Of a stretch of DNA of 64,000 nt, positions 37,464 through 47,325 are shown piece after piece. The stretch is from Dyella dinghuensis (GTDB taxonomy: Bacteria; Pseudomonadota; Gammaproteobacteria; Xanthomonadales; Rhodanobacteraceae): the NCBI RefSeq assembly GCF_003977615.1, contig NZ_RYZR01000005.1, positions 434,001 to 498,000 of the forward strand, written 5' to 3'. Both the position numbers and the translations under genes were made by a program. The notes under the pieces were generated by a model that did no database searches, had not been told where the DNA came from, and was given only the letters and a program-made list of their open reading frames with translations. Numbering within the stretch: position 1 is the first letter of the stretch; each line of letters opens with the position of its first letter.

Positions 37464-39462
37464 GGCTGGCCAGGAGCTCCGTGCGTGATGCTTCGACGCG
37501 GGCGACTTCGTCGGCCGGGATGTAGTAATCGCGGTGATAGTTGAACGTGTGCCCGATGCCAGTCGCCAACAACGCGACAAACGAGATGATCGCGAGCGGC
37601 CACATGTACCAGATCATCGCGAAGCCGAAAACCGTCGCGAGCCCCGCAAGGATGATTCCCGCGCCGGTGTTCTTGGGCATGTGGATCGGCGTGAAGCCTT
37701 GCAGCGGCCGCTGATAATGATGCTGCTTCATCTGCCACCACGCATCCGCGTCATGAATCTGCGGCGTGAAGGCGAAATTGTATTTGGGTGGCGGCGACGA
37801 CGTAGACCACTCCAGCGTGCGTCCACCCCAGGGATCGCCCGTGACATCGCGCAATTTTTCGCGACGCATGAAGCTCACCGCAAACTGGATCAACATGCTG
37901 ACGATGCCGAGCAGAATCAGGAACGCGCCAAACGCTGCGATTTCAAACCAGATCTGCAACGACGGATCGTCAAAGTGATTGAGTCTGCGCGTGACGCCCA
38001 TCAGGCCCAGCACATATAGCGGCATGAAGGCGAAGTAAAAACCAATCAGCCAGAACCAGAACGAACACTTGCCCCAGAACGGATCAAGACGAAAACCAAA
38101 GGCCTTCGGAAACCAGTAATTGATGCCCGCGAACAAGCCGAACAGCACACCGCCGATAATGACGTTATGGAAATGCGCCACGAGGAAAAGGCTGTTATGC
38201 AGCGAGAAGTCAGCGGGCGGCACGGCCAGCAAGACACCCGTCATGCCGCCGATGGCGAAGGTGACGATGAATCCGACCGTCCACAGCATTGGCACTTCGA
38301 ATTCGATACGCCCGCGATACATGGTGAACAACCAGTTGAAGATCTTCGCACCCGTTGGAATCGAGATGATCATCGTGGTGATGCCGAAGAACGAATTGAC
38401 GCTCGCGCCCGATCCCATCGTGAAGAAGTGGTGTAGCCAGACCAGGTACGCGAGCACGGTGATCACCACGGTCGCGTACACCATCGACGCATAGCCGAAC
38501 AAACGCTTGCGACAGAAGGTCGCTGTGACTTCCGAGAAAATGCCGAATGCAGGAAGGATCAGGATGTACACCTCGGGGTGTCCCCAGATCCAGATCAGAT
38601 TCACATACATCATGGCGTTGCCGCCAAGCACCGTATCGAAGAAATTGGTGCCCGCGTAGCGATCAAGCGCAAGCATCGCGAGAACAGCAGTGAGTACCGG
38701 GAAGGCCGCCACGATCAGGATATTCGTGCACAGCGCGGTCCACGTGAAGATCGGCATGCGCATCAGCGTCATGCCAGGCGCGCGCATCTTGATGATGGTC
38801 GTAAGCAGATTTACGCCCGATAACAGCGTTCCGACACCTGCTATCTGCAAGGACCAGATGAAGTAATCCACGCCCGCGTCAGGACTTGAAACGATGTCGG
38901 AAAGCGGCGGATAAGCCAGCCAACCGGTGCGCGCAAATTCGCCGACGAACAGCGAGATCATCACCAGCACCGCACCGGAGACCGTCATCCAGAAACTGAA
39001 GTTATTGAGGAACGGAAACGCGACGTCACGCGCGCCGATCTGCAAAGGCATCACGAAATTCATCACGCCGGTGACCAGCGGCATGGCGACGAAGAAAATC
39101 ATGATCACGCCGTGCGCCGTAAAAATCTGGTCGTAATGATCCGGTGGCAGATAACCGGCGTTATGACCGAAGGCTATCGCTTGCTGTGCACGCATCATCA
39201 CCGCGTCGGAGAAGCCGCGCAGTAGCATCACCAGACCGAGAATGATGTACATCACACCGATTTTCTTGTGATCGATACTGGTAAACCATTCGCGCCAGAG
39301 ATAACCCCACAGGCGGTAGTACGTGATCACACCGAGCAGTGCGATCGCACCCAGTGCCACCACCGCAAACGTTCCCACCACAATCGGTTCTTTCAGCGGA
39401 AGCTGATCGATCGTCAAGCGACCGAAGATCAGTTTGGCGAGGTCGGGATGGTTAGACATCAT
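37456..39462 (-). CDS. cyoB: Cytochrome bo ubiquinol oxidase subunit I
   Basis: The catalytic haem-copper subunit of about 668 residues that oxidises ubiquinol and pumps protons. Visible are [15 protein letters not shown] (low-spin haem ligand region), [15 protein letters not shown] with the Cu-B histidine and the cross-linked Tyr, HHFFTMG, and [11 protein letters not shown] with haem ligands. Length matches CyoB, including the extra N- and C-terminal helices. ATG codons at 39462 and 39459 and a GTG at 39468 are candidate starts; GGAACGG favours the ATG pair. Confidence 0.95.
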   Translation of the reverse strand: MMSNHPDLAKLIFGRLTIDQLPLKEPIVVGTFAVVALGAIALLGVITYYRLWGYLWREWFTSIDHKKIGVMYIILGLVMLLRGFSDAVMMRAQQAIAFGHNAGYLPPDHYDQIFTAHGVIMIFFVAMPLVTGVMNFVMPLQIGARDVAFPFLNNFSFWMTVSGAVLVMISLFVGEFARTGWLAYPPLSDIVSSPDAGVDYFIWSLQIAGVGTLLSGVNLLTTIIKMRAPGMTLMRMPIFTWTALCTNILIVAAFPVLTAVLAMLALDRYAGTNFFDTVLGGNAMMYVNLIWIWGHPEVYILILPAFGIFSEVTATFCRKRLFGYASMVYATVVITVLAYLVWLHHFFTMGSGASVNSFFGITTMIISIPTGAKIFNWLFTMYRGRIEFEVPMLWTVGFIVTFAIGGMTGVLLAVPPADFSLHNSLFLVAHFHNVIIGGVLFGLFAGINYWFPKAFGFRLDPFWGKCSFWFWLIGFYFAFMPLYVLGLMGVTRRLNHFDDPSLQIWFEIAAFGAFLILLGIVSMLIQFAVSFMRREKLRDVTGDPWGGRTLEWSTSSPPPKYNFAFTPQIHDADAWWQMKQHHYQRPLQGFTPIHMPKNTGAGIILAGLATVFGFAMIWYMWPLAIISFVALLATGIGHTFNYHRDYYIPADEVARVEASRTELLASHV

Positions 39463-39483
39463 GAGCACCGTTCCGTATTCGCA

Positions 39484-40440
39484 TTAGGGGTGAGAAGCAG
39501 CCATTTCGGCCATGCCACTGGAATCTTTGCGAGCATTCATCGCACCGCTTTCCGCCGACGATTTCATGTTCCGCGTGCACGTCTCATCGTTGTGCACGCA
39601 GTGGGTGAGAATGTCCTGATACAGACCGGGCGCGACCGACGCGTAGTAACTCACTGGAACGTTTTCGCTGGGCGCCTCGAGCTTCACATAAGCTTCACGA
39701 CTCAGCGCGCTGCCGTTCGATTTCGCCTGCTGGACCCATTGCGCGAAATCGCTGTCGCTCATGCCGTGAAAAGTGAAACGCATATGCGAGAAACCGTCGC
39801 CGCTGAAGTTGGCGGAGAAGCCCTCGTAATCGCCGGGCTTGTTGATCACAGCCTGCAGCTGGGTTTCCATGCCTGGCATGGCGTAGATCTGACCGGCTAG
39901 CGACGGGATAAAGAACGAGTTCATCACTGACGTAGCAGTTATCTTGAACTGAATCGGCCGGTCGACCGGCGCTGCCACCTCATTCACGGTGGCAATGCCT
40001 TGTTCGGGGTAGATAAACAGCCATTTCCAGTCGAGTGCGACCACATCGACGACAAGTGGCTTCACATCCGCAGGCATGGGCTTGCCCTCGGCGATGCGGT
40101 CCAGCGGCCGGAAAGGATCGAGCTTGTGCGCACTGACCCACGTCAGCGCACCGAGCGCAATGATGATGAGCAGCGGCGCCGACCAGATCAGCAGCTCCAG
40201 CATCGTGGAATGATCCCAATCGGGCTCGTATTCGGCCTTCTTGTTCGATGAACGGTAATGCCATGCGAACGCGAGCGCCATGATGATCACGGGCACCACG
40301 ATCAGCAGCATAAGAATCAAGGCATCGATGATCAGATCGCGTTGCTGTACCGCCAGATCGCCCGACGGCGACATGAGTACGGTATGGCACCCCGATAGCA
40401 GGGCAACGCAAGGCAGTAGCAGTCTTCGGAGAGCCTTCAT
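39484..40440 (-). CDS. cyoA: Cytochrome bo ubiquinol oxidase subunit II
   Basis: A 318-residue lipoprotein subunit. The signal ends in the lipobox LLSGC, followed by two membrane helices (ILMLLIVVPVIIMALAFAWHY, LIWSAPLLIIIALGALTWV) and a cupredoxin-fold domain without Cu-A ligands, as in quinol oxidases (VALDWKWLFIYPEQGIATVNE, FFIPSLAGQIYAMPGM). It opens the cyoABCD-SURF1 operon. No haem O synthase gene (cyoE) is found in the window. The C-terminus is Ala/Ser/Met-rich. Confidence 0.95.
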   Translation of the reverse strand: MKALRRLLLPCVALLSGCHTVLMSPSGDLAVQQRDLIIDALILMLLIVVPVIIMALAFAWHYRSSNKKAEYEPDWDHSTMLELLIWSAPLLIIIALGALTWVSAHKLDPFRPLDRIAEGKPMPADVKPLVVDVVALDWKWLFIYPEQGIATVNEVAAPVDRPIQFKITATSVMNSFFIPSLAGQIYAMPGMETQLQAVINKPGDYEGFSANFSGDGFSHMRFTFHGMSDSDFAQWVQQAKSNGSALSREAYVKLEAPSENVPVSYYASVAPGLYQDILTHCVHNDETCTRNMKSSAESGAMNARKDSSGMAEMAASHP

Positions 40441-40818
40441 GGACGTAACCGGCGACTTCTAGAAAGGGGGAAAGGTGTGCTGCACCGAAAAGGTACGCCG
40501 ATCCGCGGGTCACAAGCAAATCGTACGGACGTTTTGTTCAATTCTGTGCAGCTCCGTACAAACATTTGCGCTGTAAATGCCCCAGGCAACGCCCTGGAAC
40601 AATGCGAACTATCCTAGTCAATCGAAACGTTGTGACAAGGTGATGCTGGAAAGACTACTTATTACTCCCGGATGTACCATCACCCAAACTGGGGTTGACG
40701 GCAGCGAGCCCTGACGGCTTCATACACGCTGCAAGAAATTGAACGCTCATCCCTAGCCTTGGCGCGAAGACGGTGCCATGCTGTAGGCGCCAATTCTCCC
40801 CATATCCGAGTAACGACG
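40441..40818. promoter_or_regulatory. Divergent control region cyoA / MFS gene
   Basis: 378 bp between the divergent cyoA and MFS transporter genes. An inverted repeat gtacgga / tccgtac lies at 40523-40529 and 40553-40559 with a 23-base AT-rich spacer, a plausible operator for cyoA. A small hairpin ccagg / cctgg occurs near 40584-40598. No gene is supported. Confidence 0.4.
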
Positions 40819-42150
40819 ATGTCAAGTACGTTTCAGGAACATGGTGATCCCTCGAACAGTTCGGCCGCCCATATCGGTCGACTGCAAGTCCACGCGAAAG
40901 TCGCGCCAGGCGAAATCGCTATTGGCGTGGTGATTGGACGGACGTCCGAATACTTCGACTTCTTTGTATTCGGTATCGCTTGCGTACTGGTTTTTCCTTC
41001 GGTGTTTTTCCCGTTCGAAAGCCTGCTCGACGGCATTCTCTGGTCGTTCGTGATTTTCTCGCTCGCGTTTGTCGCGCGTCCGATCGGCACGACCATCTTC
41101 ATGACGCTGCAGCGGCGTTGGAGCCGCGGCACCAAGCTCACGATTGCATTGTTCCTGCTTGGCAGCGCGACAGCGGGCATGGCGTTCTTGCCAAGCTACA
41201 CGGTGATCGGCAACTGGGCCATCGCATTGCTGGCATTTTTCCGATTACTGCAAGGTGTTGCGTTAGGTGGATCATGGGATGGCCTGCCATCCTTGCTCGC
41301 ACTCAACACGCCGCCGCAGCGACGTGGCTGGTACGCGATGCTTGGCCAGTTGAGCGCACCCATCGGTTTCTTGATTGCAAGCGCATTGTTCCTGTTCCTG
41401 CACGCCAGTCTTTCCCATGACGACTTCATCGACTGGGGTTGGCGGTATCCGTTCTTCGTCGCGTTTGCCATCAACGTCGTGGCGCTGTTCGCGCGCCTGC
41501 GTCTGGTCGTGACCGAGGAATACACACACGCGATGGAAGAGCGCGACCTGGAACCGATCGGCATCGTCAGCATGCTGCGTGCACAGGGTTACAACATCTT
41601 CATCGGCGCATTCGCGGCGCTGGCCAGTTATGCGTTATTCCATCTGGTCACGATTTTCCCGCTGTCGTGGATCGTACTCGGCACGACACAGACGGTGAAT
41701 TCCGTGCTGATCGTTCAAATCATCGGCGCGTTCGTGGGCATTCTGGGCATCATCAGTTCGGGCATCATTGCCGACCGCATCGGTCGACGTACCACACTGG
41801 GAACGTGTGCCGCATTGATTGGCGTCTTCAGCCTTTTTGCACCGTGGCTGCTCGGTGGCAGCGAATTCGCGCAAGACACGTTCATTATCGTCGGATTCTT
41901 TCTACTTGGCCTTTCGTACGGCCAGGCAGCGGGCAGCGTGACGTCGAACTTTGAAACACGCTTGCGCTATACCGGCGCAGCGCTCACATCCGACTTCGCG
42001 TGGCTGATCGGCGCTGCTTTTGCACCGCTCGTTGCCCTTGGCCTGTCAACACGCTTCGGCCTGGCGGCCGTCACCGTCTACTTGCTCTCAGGCGTTGCAT
42101 GCACACTGATCGCGTTGCGCGTGAATCGGGCATTGGCGGCGCGCGAGTAA
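40819..42150 (+). CDS. Major facilitator superfamily transporter
   Basis: A 443-residue, 12-helix inner-membrane transporter resembling the metabolite:proton symporter group. It has GRTSEYFDFFVFGIACVLVFP in helix 1, FVARPIGTTIF, the loop motif ADRIGRRTTLG between helices 8 and 9, and RLLQGVALGGSWDG in helix 4. The ATG at 40819 fits family starts; a frame from 40759 adds 20 unlikely residues. It is divergent from cyoA and convergent with glmS. The substrate is unknown. Confidence 0.85.
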   Translation: MSSTFQEHGDPSNSSAAHIGRLQVHAKVAPGEIAIGVVIGRTSEYFDFFVFGIACVLVFPSVFFPFESLLDGILWSFVIFSLAFVARPIGTTIFMTLQRRWSRGTKLTIALFLLGSATAGMAFLPSYTVIGNWAIALLAFFRLLQGVALGGSWDGLPSLLALNTPPQRRGWYAMLGQLSAPIGFLIASALFLFLHASLSHDDFIDWGWRYPFFVAFAINVVALFARLRLVVTEEYTHAMEERDLEPIGIVSMLRAQGYNIFIGAFAALASYALFHLVTIFPLSWIVLGTTQTVNSVLIVQIIGAFVGILGIISSGIIADRIGRRTTLGTCAALIGVFSLFAPWLLGGSEFAQDTFIIVGFFLLGLSYGQAAGSVTSNFETRLRYTGAALTSDFAWLIGAAFAPLVALGLSTRFGLAAVTVYLLSGVACTLIALRVNRALAARE

Positions 42151-42160
42151 GCTCGCGCGC
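42139..42160. terminator. Shared hairpin at the convergent MFS and glmS ends
   Basis: A perfect 9-bp GC-rich stem (gcgcgcgag / ctcgcgcgc) whose 4-base loop contains the TAA stop of the MFS gene; the glmS stop begins at its right edge. It may slow or end both convergent transcripts. There is no T-run on either side, so intrinsic termination is uncertain. Confidence 0.4.
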
Positions 42161-43989
42161 TACTCAACCGTGACGGACTTCGCGAGGTTGCGCGGCTGAT
42201 CCACGTCCGTGCCTCGCAAAACGGCGACGTGGTAGGCAAGCAACTGCAATGGCACGGTAAAGACGGCGGGCGCAATGAATTCGCCGCCCGCATCGATGCG
42301 CAGAATGCTGCCGCGCGTGGCGTTGCCGTCGATATGTGCGGCGGTATCGGCAAAGACGATCAGTTCACCGCCGCGCGCACGCACTTCCTGCAGGTTGGAT
42401 TTGAGTTTGTCGAGTAGAGGACCGTTCGGCGCCACCGCGACGACCGGCATGTCTTCATCCACCAATGCCAGCGGACCGTGCTTGAGCTCGCCTGCTGGAT
42501 AAGCCTCGGCGTGGATGTACGAAATTTCCTTGAGCTTGAGCGAGCCTTCCAACGCCACCGGATAATGCGCACCGCGACCAAGGAACAAGGCGTGATGGCG
42601 AAGAATGAAACGTCCTGCCAATTCCACGATTTCAGGCTCGAACTTCAACGCATCTTCGATCGCGCGTGGCAAATGTTGAAGTTGGCTGCAAAGGTCGTTG
42701 TAACGCTTGCTGTCCAGACCTTGCTGTTTGGCGAGATGCAGCGTGAGTAGCGCCAGCGCTGTCAGCTGCGTGGTGAAGGCTTTGGTCGACGCAACACCGA
42801 TTTCCGGACCGGCGCGCGTCATCAGCTTTACATCGGCCTCGCGCACCACCGATGACTCGGGCACGTTACAGATAGCGAGCGTGCCGATATAACCACGGCG
42901 CCGCGATTCGCGCATCGCGGCGAGCGTATCCGCCGTTTCGCCCGATTGCGAAATAGCGGTGAAGAGTGTGCCTTCTGGCACGACGGCTTCGCGATAGCGG
43001 TATTCGCTGGCCACCTCAACGCTGACGGGCAAACGTGCGTACTCTTCGATCCAGTACTTGGCGACCATGCCGGCGTGATAGCTCGTGCCACACGCAATGA
43101 TGTGGATGCCTTTCACCTTCGCCAGCAATTCTTCGCCGCCGGCACCAAAGATATTCGGCAGGATGCCATTCGGACCGATGCGCGCTTCGAGCGTATCCGC
43201 CACGGCGCGCGGCTGCTCGAAGATTTCCTTCTGCATGTAATGGCGATATTCGCCGCGTTCGACAGCGTCGGCAGAAAGCTCGCTCTCGTGCAGGGTGCGT
43301 TCGGCCGGTTTTCCGTCGAGCGTGTAGATCTGCAGGCTGTCTCGCGTGATCTCCACAACGTCGTCTTCGTCGAGGTAGATGATCTTGTTGGTGACCTGGA
43401 TCAACGCCTGTGCGTCGGAGCCAAGGAAGTTTTCGCCGATGCCAACACCGACCAACAACGGTGCGCCGCGTCGTGCACCGACGACCCGGCCGGGTTCGTC
43501 GCGACTGATCACCGCAATAGCGTACGCGCCTTCCAGCCCGCGCACGGTCGCCAGCACCGCATCGCGCAGAGGCATGCCTTTGGAAATGTGATGGTCGACC
43601 AACGCGGCGATCACTTCGGTATCGGTTTCCGAGGTGAAGACGTGACCGTTCTTCTGCAACTGTGCACGCAGGGCTGCGTAGTTCTCGATGATGCCGTTGT
43701 GCACGAGTGCGACACGGCCCGCGACATGCGGATGCGCGTTGGCTTCGTTGGGCACGCCATGCGTTGCCCAACGCGTATGTGCAATGCCGGTGCCGCCCGG
43801 AAAGGGGTTGGCCTGGTACAGCGCTTCCATCTCGCGCACCTTGCCCTTGGCGCGTACGCGATGGACTTCACCGCCTTCCAGAACCGCCAAGCCGGCCGAA
43901 TCGTAACCGCGGTATTCCAGCGCCTTCAGGCCGACGATGAGGAGAGGCGCGACATCTCGTTGGGCGGCAGCGGCGACGATTCCACACAT
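42160..43989 (-). CDS. glmS: Glutamine--fructose-6-phosphate aminotransferase
   Basis: First enzyme of UDP-GlcNAc synthesis, making glucosamine-6-phosphate. The 609-residue protein starts MCGIVAA, with Cys2 as the glutaminase nucleophile, then LEYRGYDSAG, HTRWATHG and LVHNGIIENY. Two SIS sugar-isomerase domains follow (CGTSYHAGM, SQSGETADT; GRGAHYPVALEGSLKLKEISYIHAEAY), and the C-terminus ends KSVTVE. No ribozyme or glmU is seen next to it. Upstream lies palindromic repeat copy 1. Confidence 0.97.
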   Translation of the reverse strand: MCGIVAAAAQRDVAPLLIVGLKALEYRGYDSAGLAVLEGGEVHRVRAKGKVREMEALYQANPFPGGTGIAHTRWATHGVPNEANAHPHVAGRVALVHNGIIENYAALRAQLQKNGHVFTSETDTEVIAALVDHHISKGMPLRDAVLATVRGLEGAYAIAVISRDEPGRVVGARRGAPLLVGVGIGENFLGSDAQALIQVTNKIIYLDEDDVVEITRDSLQIYTLDGKPAERTLHESELSADAVERGEYRHYMQKEIFEQPRAVADTLEARIGPNGILPNIFGAGGEELLAKVKGIHIIACGTSYHAGMVAKYWIEEYARLPVSVEVASEYRYREAVVPEGTLFTAISQSGETADTLAAMRESRRRGYIGTLAICNVPESSVVREADVKLMTRAGPEIGVASTKAFTTQLTALALLTLHLAKQQGLDSKRYNDLCSQLQHLPRAIEDALKFEPEIVELAGRFILRHHALFLGRGAHYPVALEGSLKLKEISYIHAEAYPAGELKHGPLALVDEDMPVVAVAPNGPLLDKLKSNLQEVRARGGELIVFADTAAHIDGNATRGSILRIDAGGEFIAPAVFTVPLQLLAYHVAVLRGTDVDQPRNLAKSVTVE

Positions 43990-44063
43990 GGACGTGTCAG
44001 TTCCTGGTCAAAATGAGCGGGCACATTAAGACGAATGCCGTTTCGGCTGGCTTTCCTATGACC

Positions 44064-44171
44064 CACCGTCATTCCGGCGAAGGCCGGAATCCAGTGACGA
44101 GAACCTACGGAAGTGTGGGCACGTATGCGGCTTTTCGCCACTGGATTCCGGCCTTCGCCGGAATGACGGTG
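44064..44171. repeat. Long palindromic repeat, copy 1
   Basis: Two perfectly complementary 33-bp arms (44064-44096 and 44139-44171), built on the core attccggcgaaggccggaat, around a 42-bp middle. The arm core is itself palindromic. A near-identical element lies at 52313-52414. It encodes no protein. It resembles small non-autonomous mobile or NIME/REP-like units. Here it lies upstream of glmS and behind the cystathionine beta-synthase gene. Confidence 0.85.
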
Positions 44172-44234
44172 AGGGGGCACGGTTCGTGATGAAGTTAAAG
44201 CTAACCGCCTCTTCTTTTCGCAAGTGGTTCGCGC

Positions 44235-45605
44235 TTAGTGCACCCTGCGACGCAAATAGTTCAGCAGATCGATACGCGTGATGAGGCCAAGGAACTGTTG
44301 CCCATCGACAACGATGGCCACGTGACCGCGCTCAAACACCGGCAACAACGACTGGATGGGCGAGCGCACATCGAGCATCTGCAAATCGCTGATCATCGCG
44401 GTGGCAACGGAATCGCGGAAGCGTGCTTCCTCGGCATGCACATGCATCAGCACATCCGACTCGTCGAGGATGCCGACGATGCGGCTACCGTCCATCACCG
44501 GCAGCTGCGAGACGTCGTAAAGCTTCATGCGCGTGTACGCGGTCATCAGCAATTCGTTCGGTCCCACGACAACGGTGTCACGGCGTGAAAACGGACGCAG
44601 CAACAAATCGCGCAGATCGCCGTGTTGTTCGCGGTCGATGAAACCGTTGTCGAGCATCCAGTAGTCGTTGTACATCTTCGACAGGTACTTGTTGCCGGTG
44701 TCGCAGACAAGCGTGACGACGCGTTTTGGCGTTGTCTGCTCACGGCAGTACTTCAGCGCAGCGGCGAGCAGCGTTCCGGTGGACGAACCGCCCAGCACAC
44801 CTTCTTTCGCCAGCAATTCGCGCGCAGCAACAAAGCTTTCCTTGTCGGAGATCGCGTAAGCTTTTTTCACGCGCGAAAAATCGCTGATGCTCGGCAGAAA
44901 ATCTTCGCCGATGCCTTCCACCATCCAGCTGCCCGATTTGGTGGAGAGCACACCTTCGTTGATGTATTGCGCAAGGATGGAACCGACCGGATCGGCCAGC
45001 ACCATTTCCGTGTTCGGCGATGCTTCGGCGAAGAACTTCGACAAGCCGCTCAGGGTGCCGGACGAGCCACAACCGACAACGATGGCATCGACCTTGCCAT
45101 CCATCTGCTTGAGGATTTCCGGTCCCGTCGTTTCGATGTGCGCTTTCGGGTTGTCCGGATTGCCGAACTGGTTGATGAAGTAGGCGCCGGGCGTTTCGCG
45201 CGCGATACGTTCGGCCATGTCCTGGTAATACTCCGGATGGCCTTTGGCGACATCCGAACGCGTGAGCACCACTTCGGCGCCCATCGCCTTGAGGTTGAAG
45301 ATTTTCTCGCGGCTCATCTTGTCGGGCACGACCAGAATCAGGCGATAGCCTTTCTGCTGTGCGACCAGCGCAAGACCAAGGCCGGTATTGCCCGCGGTGC
45401 CTTCCACGAGAGTCGCGCCTGGCTTGATCTTGCCGGCCTTTTCGGCGCCTTCGATCATCGACAGGCCGATACGGTCCTTGACCGAACCGCCCGGATTGGC
45501 GCTTTCCAGCTTCAGGAACAGCTCGCAAGGCCCGGTATCCAGGCGCTGGGCACGCACCATAGGGGTGTTCCCGATGAGTTCGAGGACGCTTGCGTTGACC
45601 GTCAT
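44235..45605 (-). CDS. Cystathionine beta-synthase
   Basis: A 456-residue PLP enzyme. Residues 1-320 are the cysteine-synthase fold with the PLP lysine in GGSVKDRIG (Lys43), the substrate loop EGTAGNTGLGLA and the phosphate loop GCGSSGTLSG. Residues about 335-456 are a pair of CBS domains (TVVVGPNELLMTAYTRM, VRSPIQSLLPVFE). The length and the CBS domains favour cystathionine beta-synthase over CysK/CysM. With the gamma-lyase-type enzyme at 18298 it could run the reverse trans-sulfuration path from homocysteine to cysteine. Confidence 0.9.
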   Translation of the reverse strand: MTVNASVLELIGNTPMVRAQRLDTGPCELFLKLESANPGGSVKDRIGLSMIEGAEKAGKIKPGATLVEGTAGNTGLGLALVAQQKGYRLILVVPDKMSREKIFNLKAMGAEVVLTRSDVAKGHPEYYQDMAERIARETPGAYFINQFGNPDNPKAHIETTGPEILKQMDGKVDAIVVGCGSSGTLSGLSKFFAEASPNTEMVLADPVGSILAQYINEGVLSTKSGSWMVEGIGEDFLPSISDFSRVKKAYAISDKESFVAARELLAKEGVLGGSSTGTLLAAALKYCREQTTPKRVVTLVCDTGNKYLSKMYNDYWMLDNGFIDREQHGDLRDLLLRPFSRRDTVVVGPNELLMTAYTRMKLYDVSQLPVMDGSRIVGILDESDVLMHVHAEEARFRDSVATAMISDLQMLDVRSPIQSLLPVFERGHVAIVVDGQQFLGLITRIDLLNYLRRRVH

Positions 45606-45717
45606 GAAAACTCCATTACCTGGCGATGGTGGAACGCACGATTCATCTCGTGCCGGCCTTGAATGATAACCGAGGCGCGCGCTGGCCCGGCGTCAGTCCA
45701 TCCGGACGAAAACACAA

Positions 45718-46209
45718 CTACTTGATGGTGACGGTCAGGTGATACGTTGCGCCGCCTCGGCTGGGCTGGATGGTCAGTGTGTATTTGCCGCTGACGGGCA
45801 ACCGGCCCGTCCAATGAGTAGCGCGGCCGTGTCGCCCTGCGTTGGGCAAGGTGGGGCCGCTCACGTCGTAACCGCCATCGTCTTTCGAAACCGTCGCGCC
45901 GGGCATGTAGAAGATGAACGACGCGTTGTCTTCTTCGGTTGTCAGTTGGATGTCAGCGTGCTGACCTTCCCTGGCGACAAAGGTGTACGTCGCACTGGCG
46001 CCACGTTCGACGCTGTCGTTGATCGTGGCCGTGGTTTTGCCCGAGGAAAAACGAATTGGCGTGATCGGGTAGTCGCCGTATTGATAGATTTGACCCGACG
46101 CGCTGCTCACCCCGCCTGTCAACAGCACTGCAAGCAACGCAGAGAAAAAGCACACGCGTTTTGTCGAGATAACGCCACTGCCACTCCGTGTTGCGCCGAT
46201 CGCCGACAT
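45718..46209 (-). CDS. Small secreted protein with PPC-like C-terminus
   Basis: A 163-residue protein of unknown role. The N-terminus is basic then hydrophobic (VCFFSALLAVLLTGGVSSASG), a signal peptide. The remainder is beta-rich; the end (TGRLPVSGKYTLTIQPSRGGATYHLTVTIK) resembles bacterial pre-peptidase C-terminal domains, which bind or shield surfaces. The ribosome site AGGGGGA is good, and it begins nine bases after the stop of the next secreted protein, so the two form an operon. Confidence 0.7.
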   Translation of the reverse strand: MSAIGATRSGSGVISTKRVCFFSALLAVLLTGGVSSASGQIYQYGDYPITPIRFSSGKTTATINDSVERGASATYTFVAREGQHADIQLTTEEDNASFIFYMPGATVSKDDGGYDVSGPTLPNAGRHGRATHWTGRLPVSGKYTLTIQPSRGGATYHLTVTIK

Positions 46210-46218
46210 GGCGTCCCC

Positions 46219-46860
46219 CTAGTCGCTGGTGACCTGTGTAATTGCGACACCGGTTATGACATTTTTCTTCGTCGTGTACACGAGTGTTTGCGTTACGGTG
46301 AAATCTTTCGATGAATGCGATGGATATGACGCTGCGTAATGGAAGTGTCCGTCAGCATCGGGTTTTGCGGTGCCGACATGCGATGACACATCGCCCAGTG
46401 TCGCGCCGACGCCAGGAATGCCGAATTCGATATGGGTCAATTCGTGCGGTGCAATCGCGCAACCATCCGGCAACTTGCCACCAGGATTGGGTTGTTGCGC
46501 AACACTGAGGATGCTTTCTTCCGCACCGCCCATTTCGCCCGATGAAAACCAGAACAGCGTTGGTTCTCCGCGCGCGTCGAGGCCGGCGTAACAGAGCCAT
46601 TCCGTCGCTTCGCCCGCATCGCCTTCGTGCTGAAGCGTACCGCCAAAAGCACGCTGCACATCGAACAAACTGGTTTTCTCCAGCACGATGTCCAGCAAAC
46701 CTGCATGGACATCGTTGAACAAGGCCGTGCTTCTCGTCTGCACGATGTCGCCCGCCGAAGGAACCGCCTGATTGGGGCTGAGATGTTGCGCAAAAACACT
46801 GGAAACGGGTGCGATGAAAAGGGTTGCAGCGAGGGCATAGCGCAACGTCGTCGATCGCAT
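46219..46860 (-). CDS. Secreted protein of unknown function
   Basis: A 213-residue protein with a signal peptide (RYALAATLFIAPVSSVFAQ). I do not recognise the family. The mature part contains two Cys (EWLCYAGL and PDGCAIAPHEL) that could form a disulfide. The ATG at 46860 has AAAGGA six bases upstream; the longer frame to 47013 starts without a signal. It is followed after nine bases by the PPC-like gene, suggesting joint action in the periplasm. Confidence 0.65.
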   Translation of the reverse strand: MRSTTLRYALAATLFIAPVSSVFAQHLSPNQAVPSAGDIVQTRSTALFNDVHAGLLDIVLEKTSLFDVQRAFGGTLQHEGDAGEATEWLCYAGLDARGEPTLFWFSSGEMGGAEESILSVAQQPNPGGKLPDGCAIAPHELTHIEFGIPGVGATLGDVSSHVGTAKPDADGHFHYAASYPSHSSKDFTVTQTLVYTTKKNVITGVAITQVTSD

Positions 46861-46960
46861 GTCCATTCCTTTTGAAAACGAGAATTCCGATACGAATCGG
46901 CCCCGGCAGCGCTTCCCAGCGGGAAGGCTCCGAGGCCGCATGTCATGTGAAAACGCTGGG

Positions 46961-47185
46961 TCAGTTGACGGGGTGCTGGCTGTCCCACATGCGTTGCAGT
47001 CGTTCCTTGGCATAGAGCTTTTCTTTCTTCATGCCGCTAAGGGTGACATCGTCTATGGGTAAAACGCCGATTTCGGCATCGTGCACCTTGCTGTCGAGTT
47101 CCCTGTGGTACTGGTATAGCCGACGAAACTCCGCGTCGGCTTTCATCAAGGCTTCGACATCGTCACGCTGCTGGTTTTCAAACAT
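46961..47185 (-). CDS. YdcH-family (DUF465) small protein
   Basis: A 74-residue protein, mostly one helical hairpin rich in charged residues (RRLYQYHRELDSKVHDAE, LSGMKKEKLYAKERLQRM), typical of DUF465. The role is unknown. The ATG at 47185 has a strong GAGGAGG site. The longer frame to 47395 has no family similarity and overlaps the candidate small RNA. Confidence 0.85.
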   Translation of the reverse strand: MFENQQRDDVEALMKADAEFRRLYQYHRELDSKVHDAEIGVLPIDDVTLSGMKKEKLYAKERLQRMWDSQHPVN

Positions 47186-47325
47186 GATCCAACCTCCTCG
47201 CGATAAGACTGCGGGCAAACAATTGCTACAGCCGGGAACAAAATCGAAACACGCGCATGACCACGCCCCACATCCTTCAAAAAGGATACGGGTGAGGGAA
47301 AAGTGGCGGGTTTGCGCATAATTTC

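Noticed and set aside
42946-44016. 356-residue plus-strand frame
   Set aside because: Antisense shadow of glmS; its end also lies over the glmS start.
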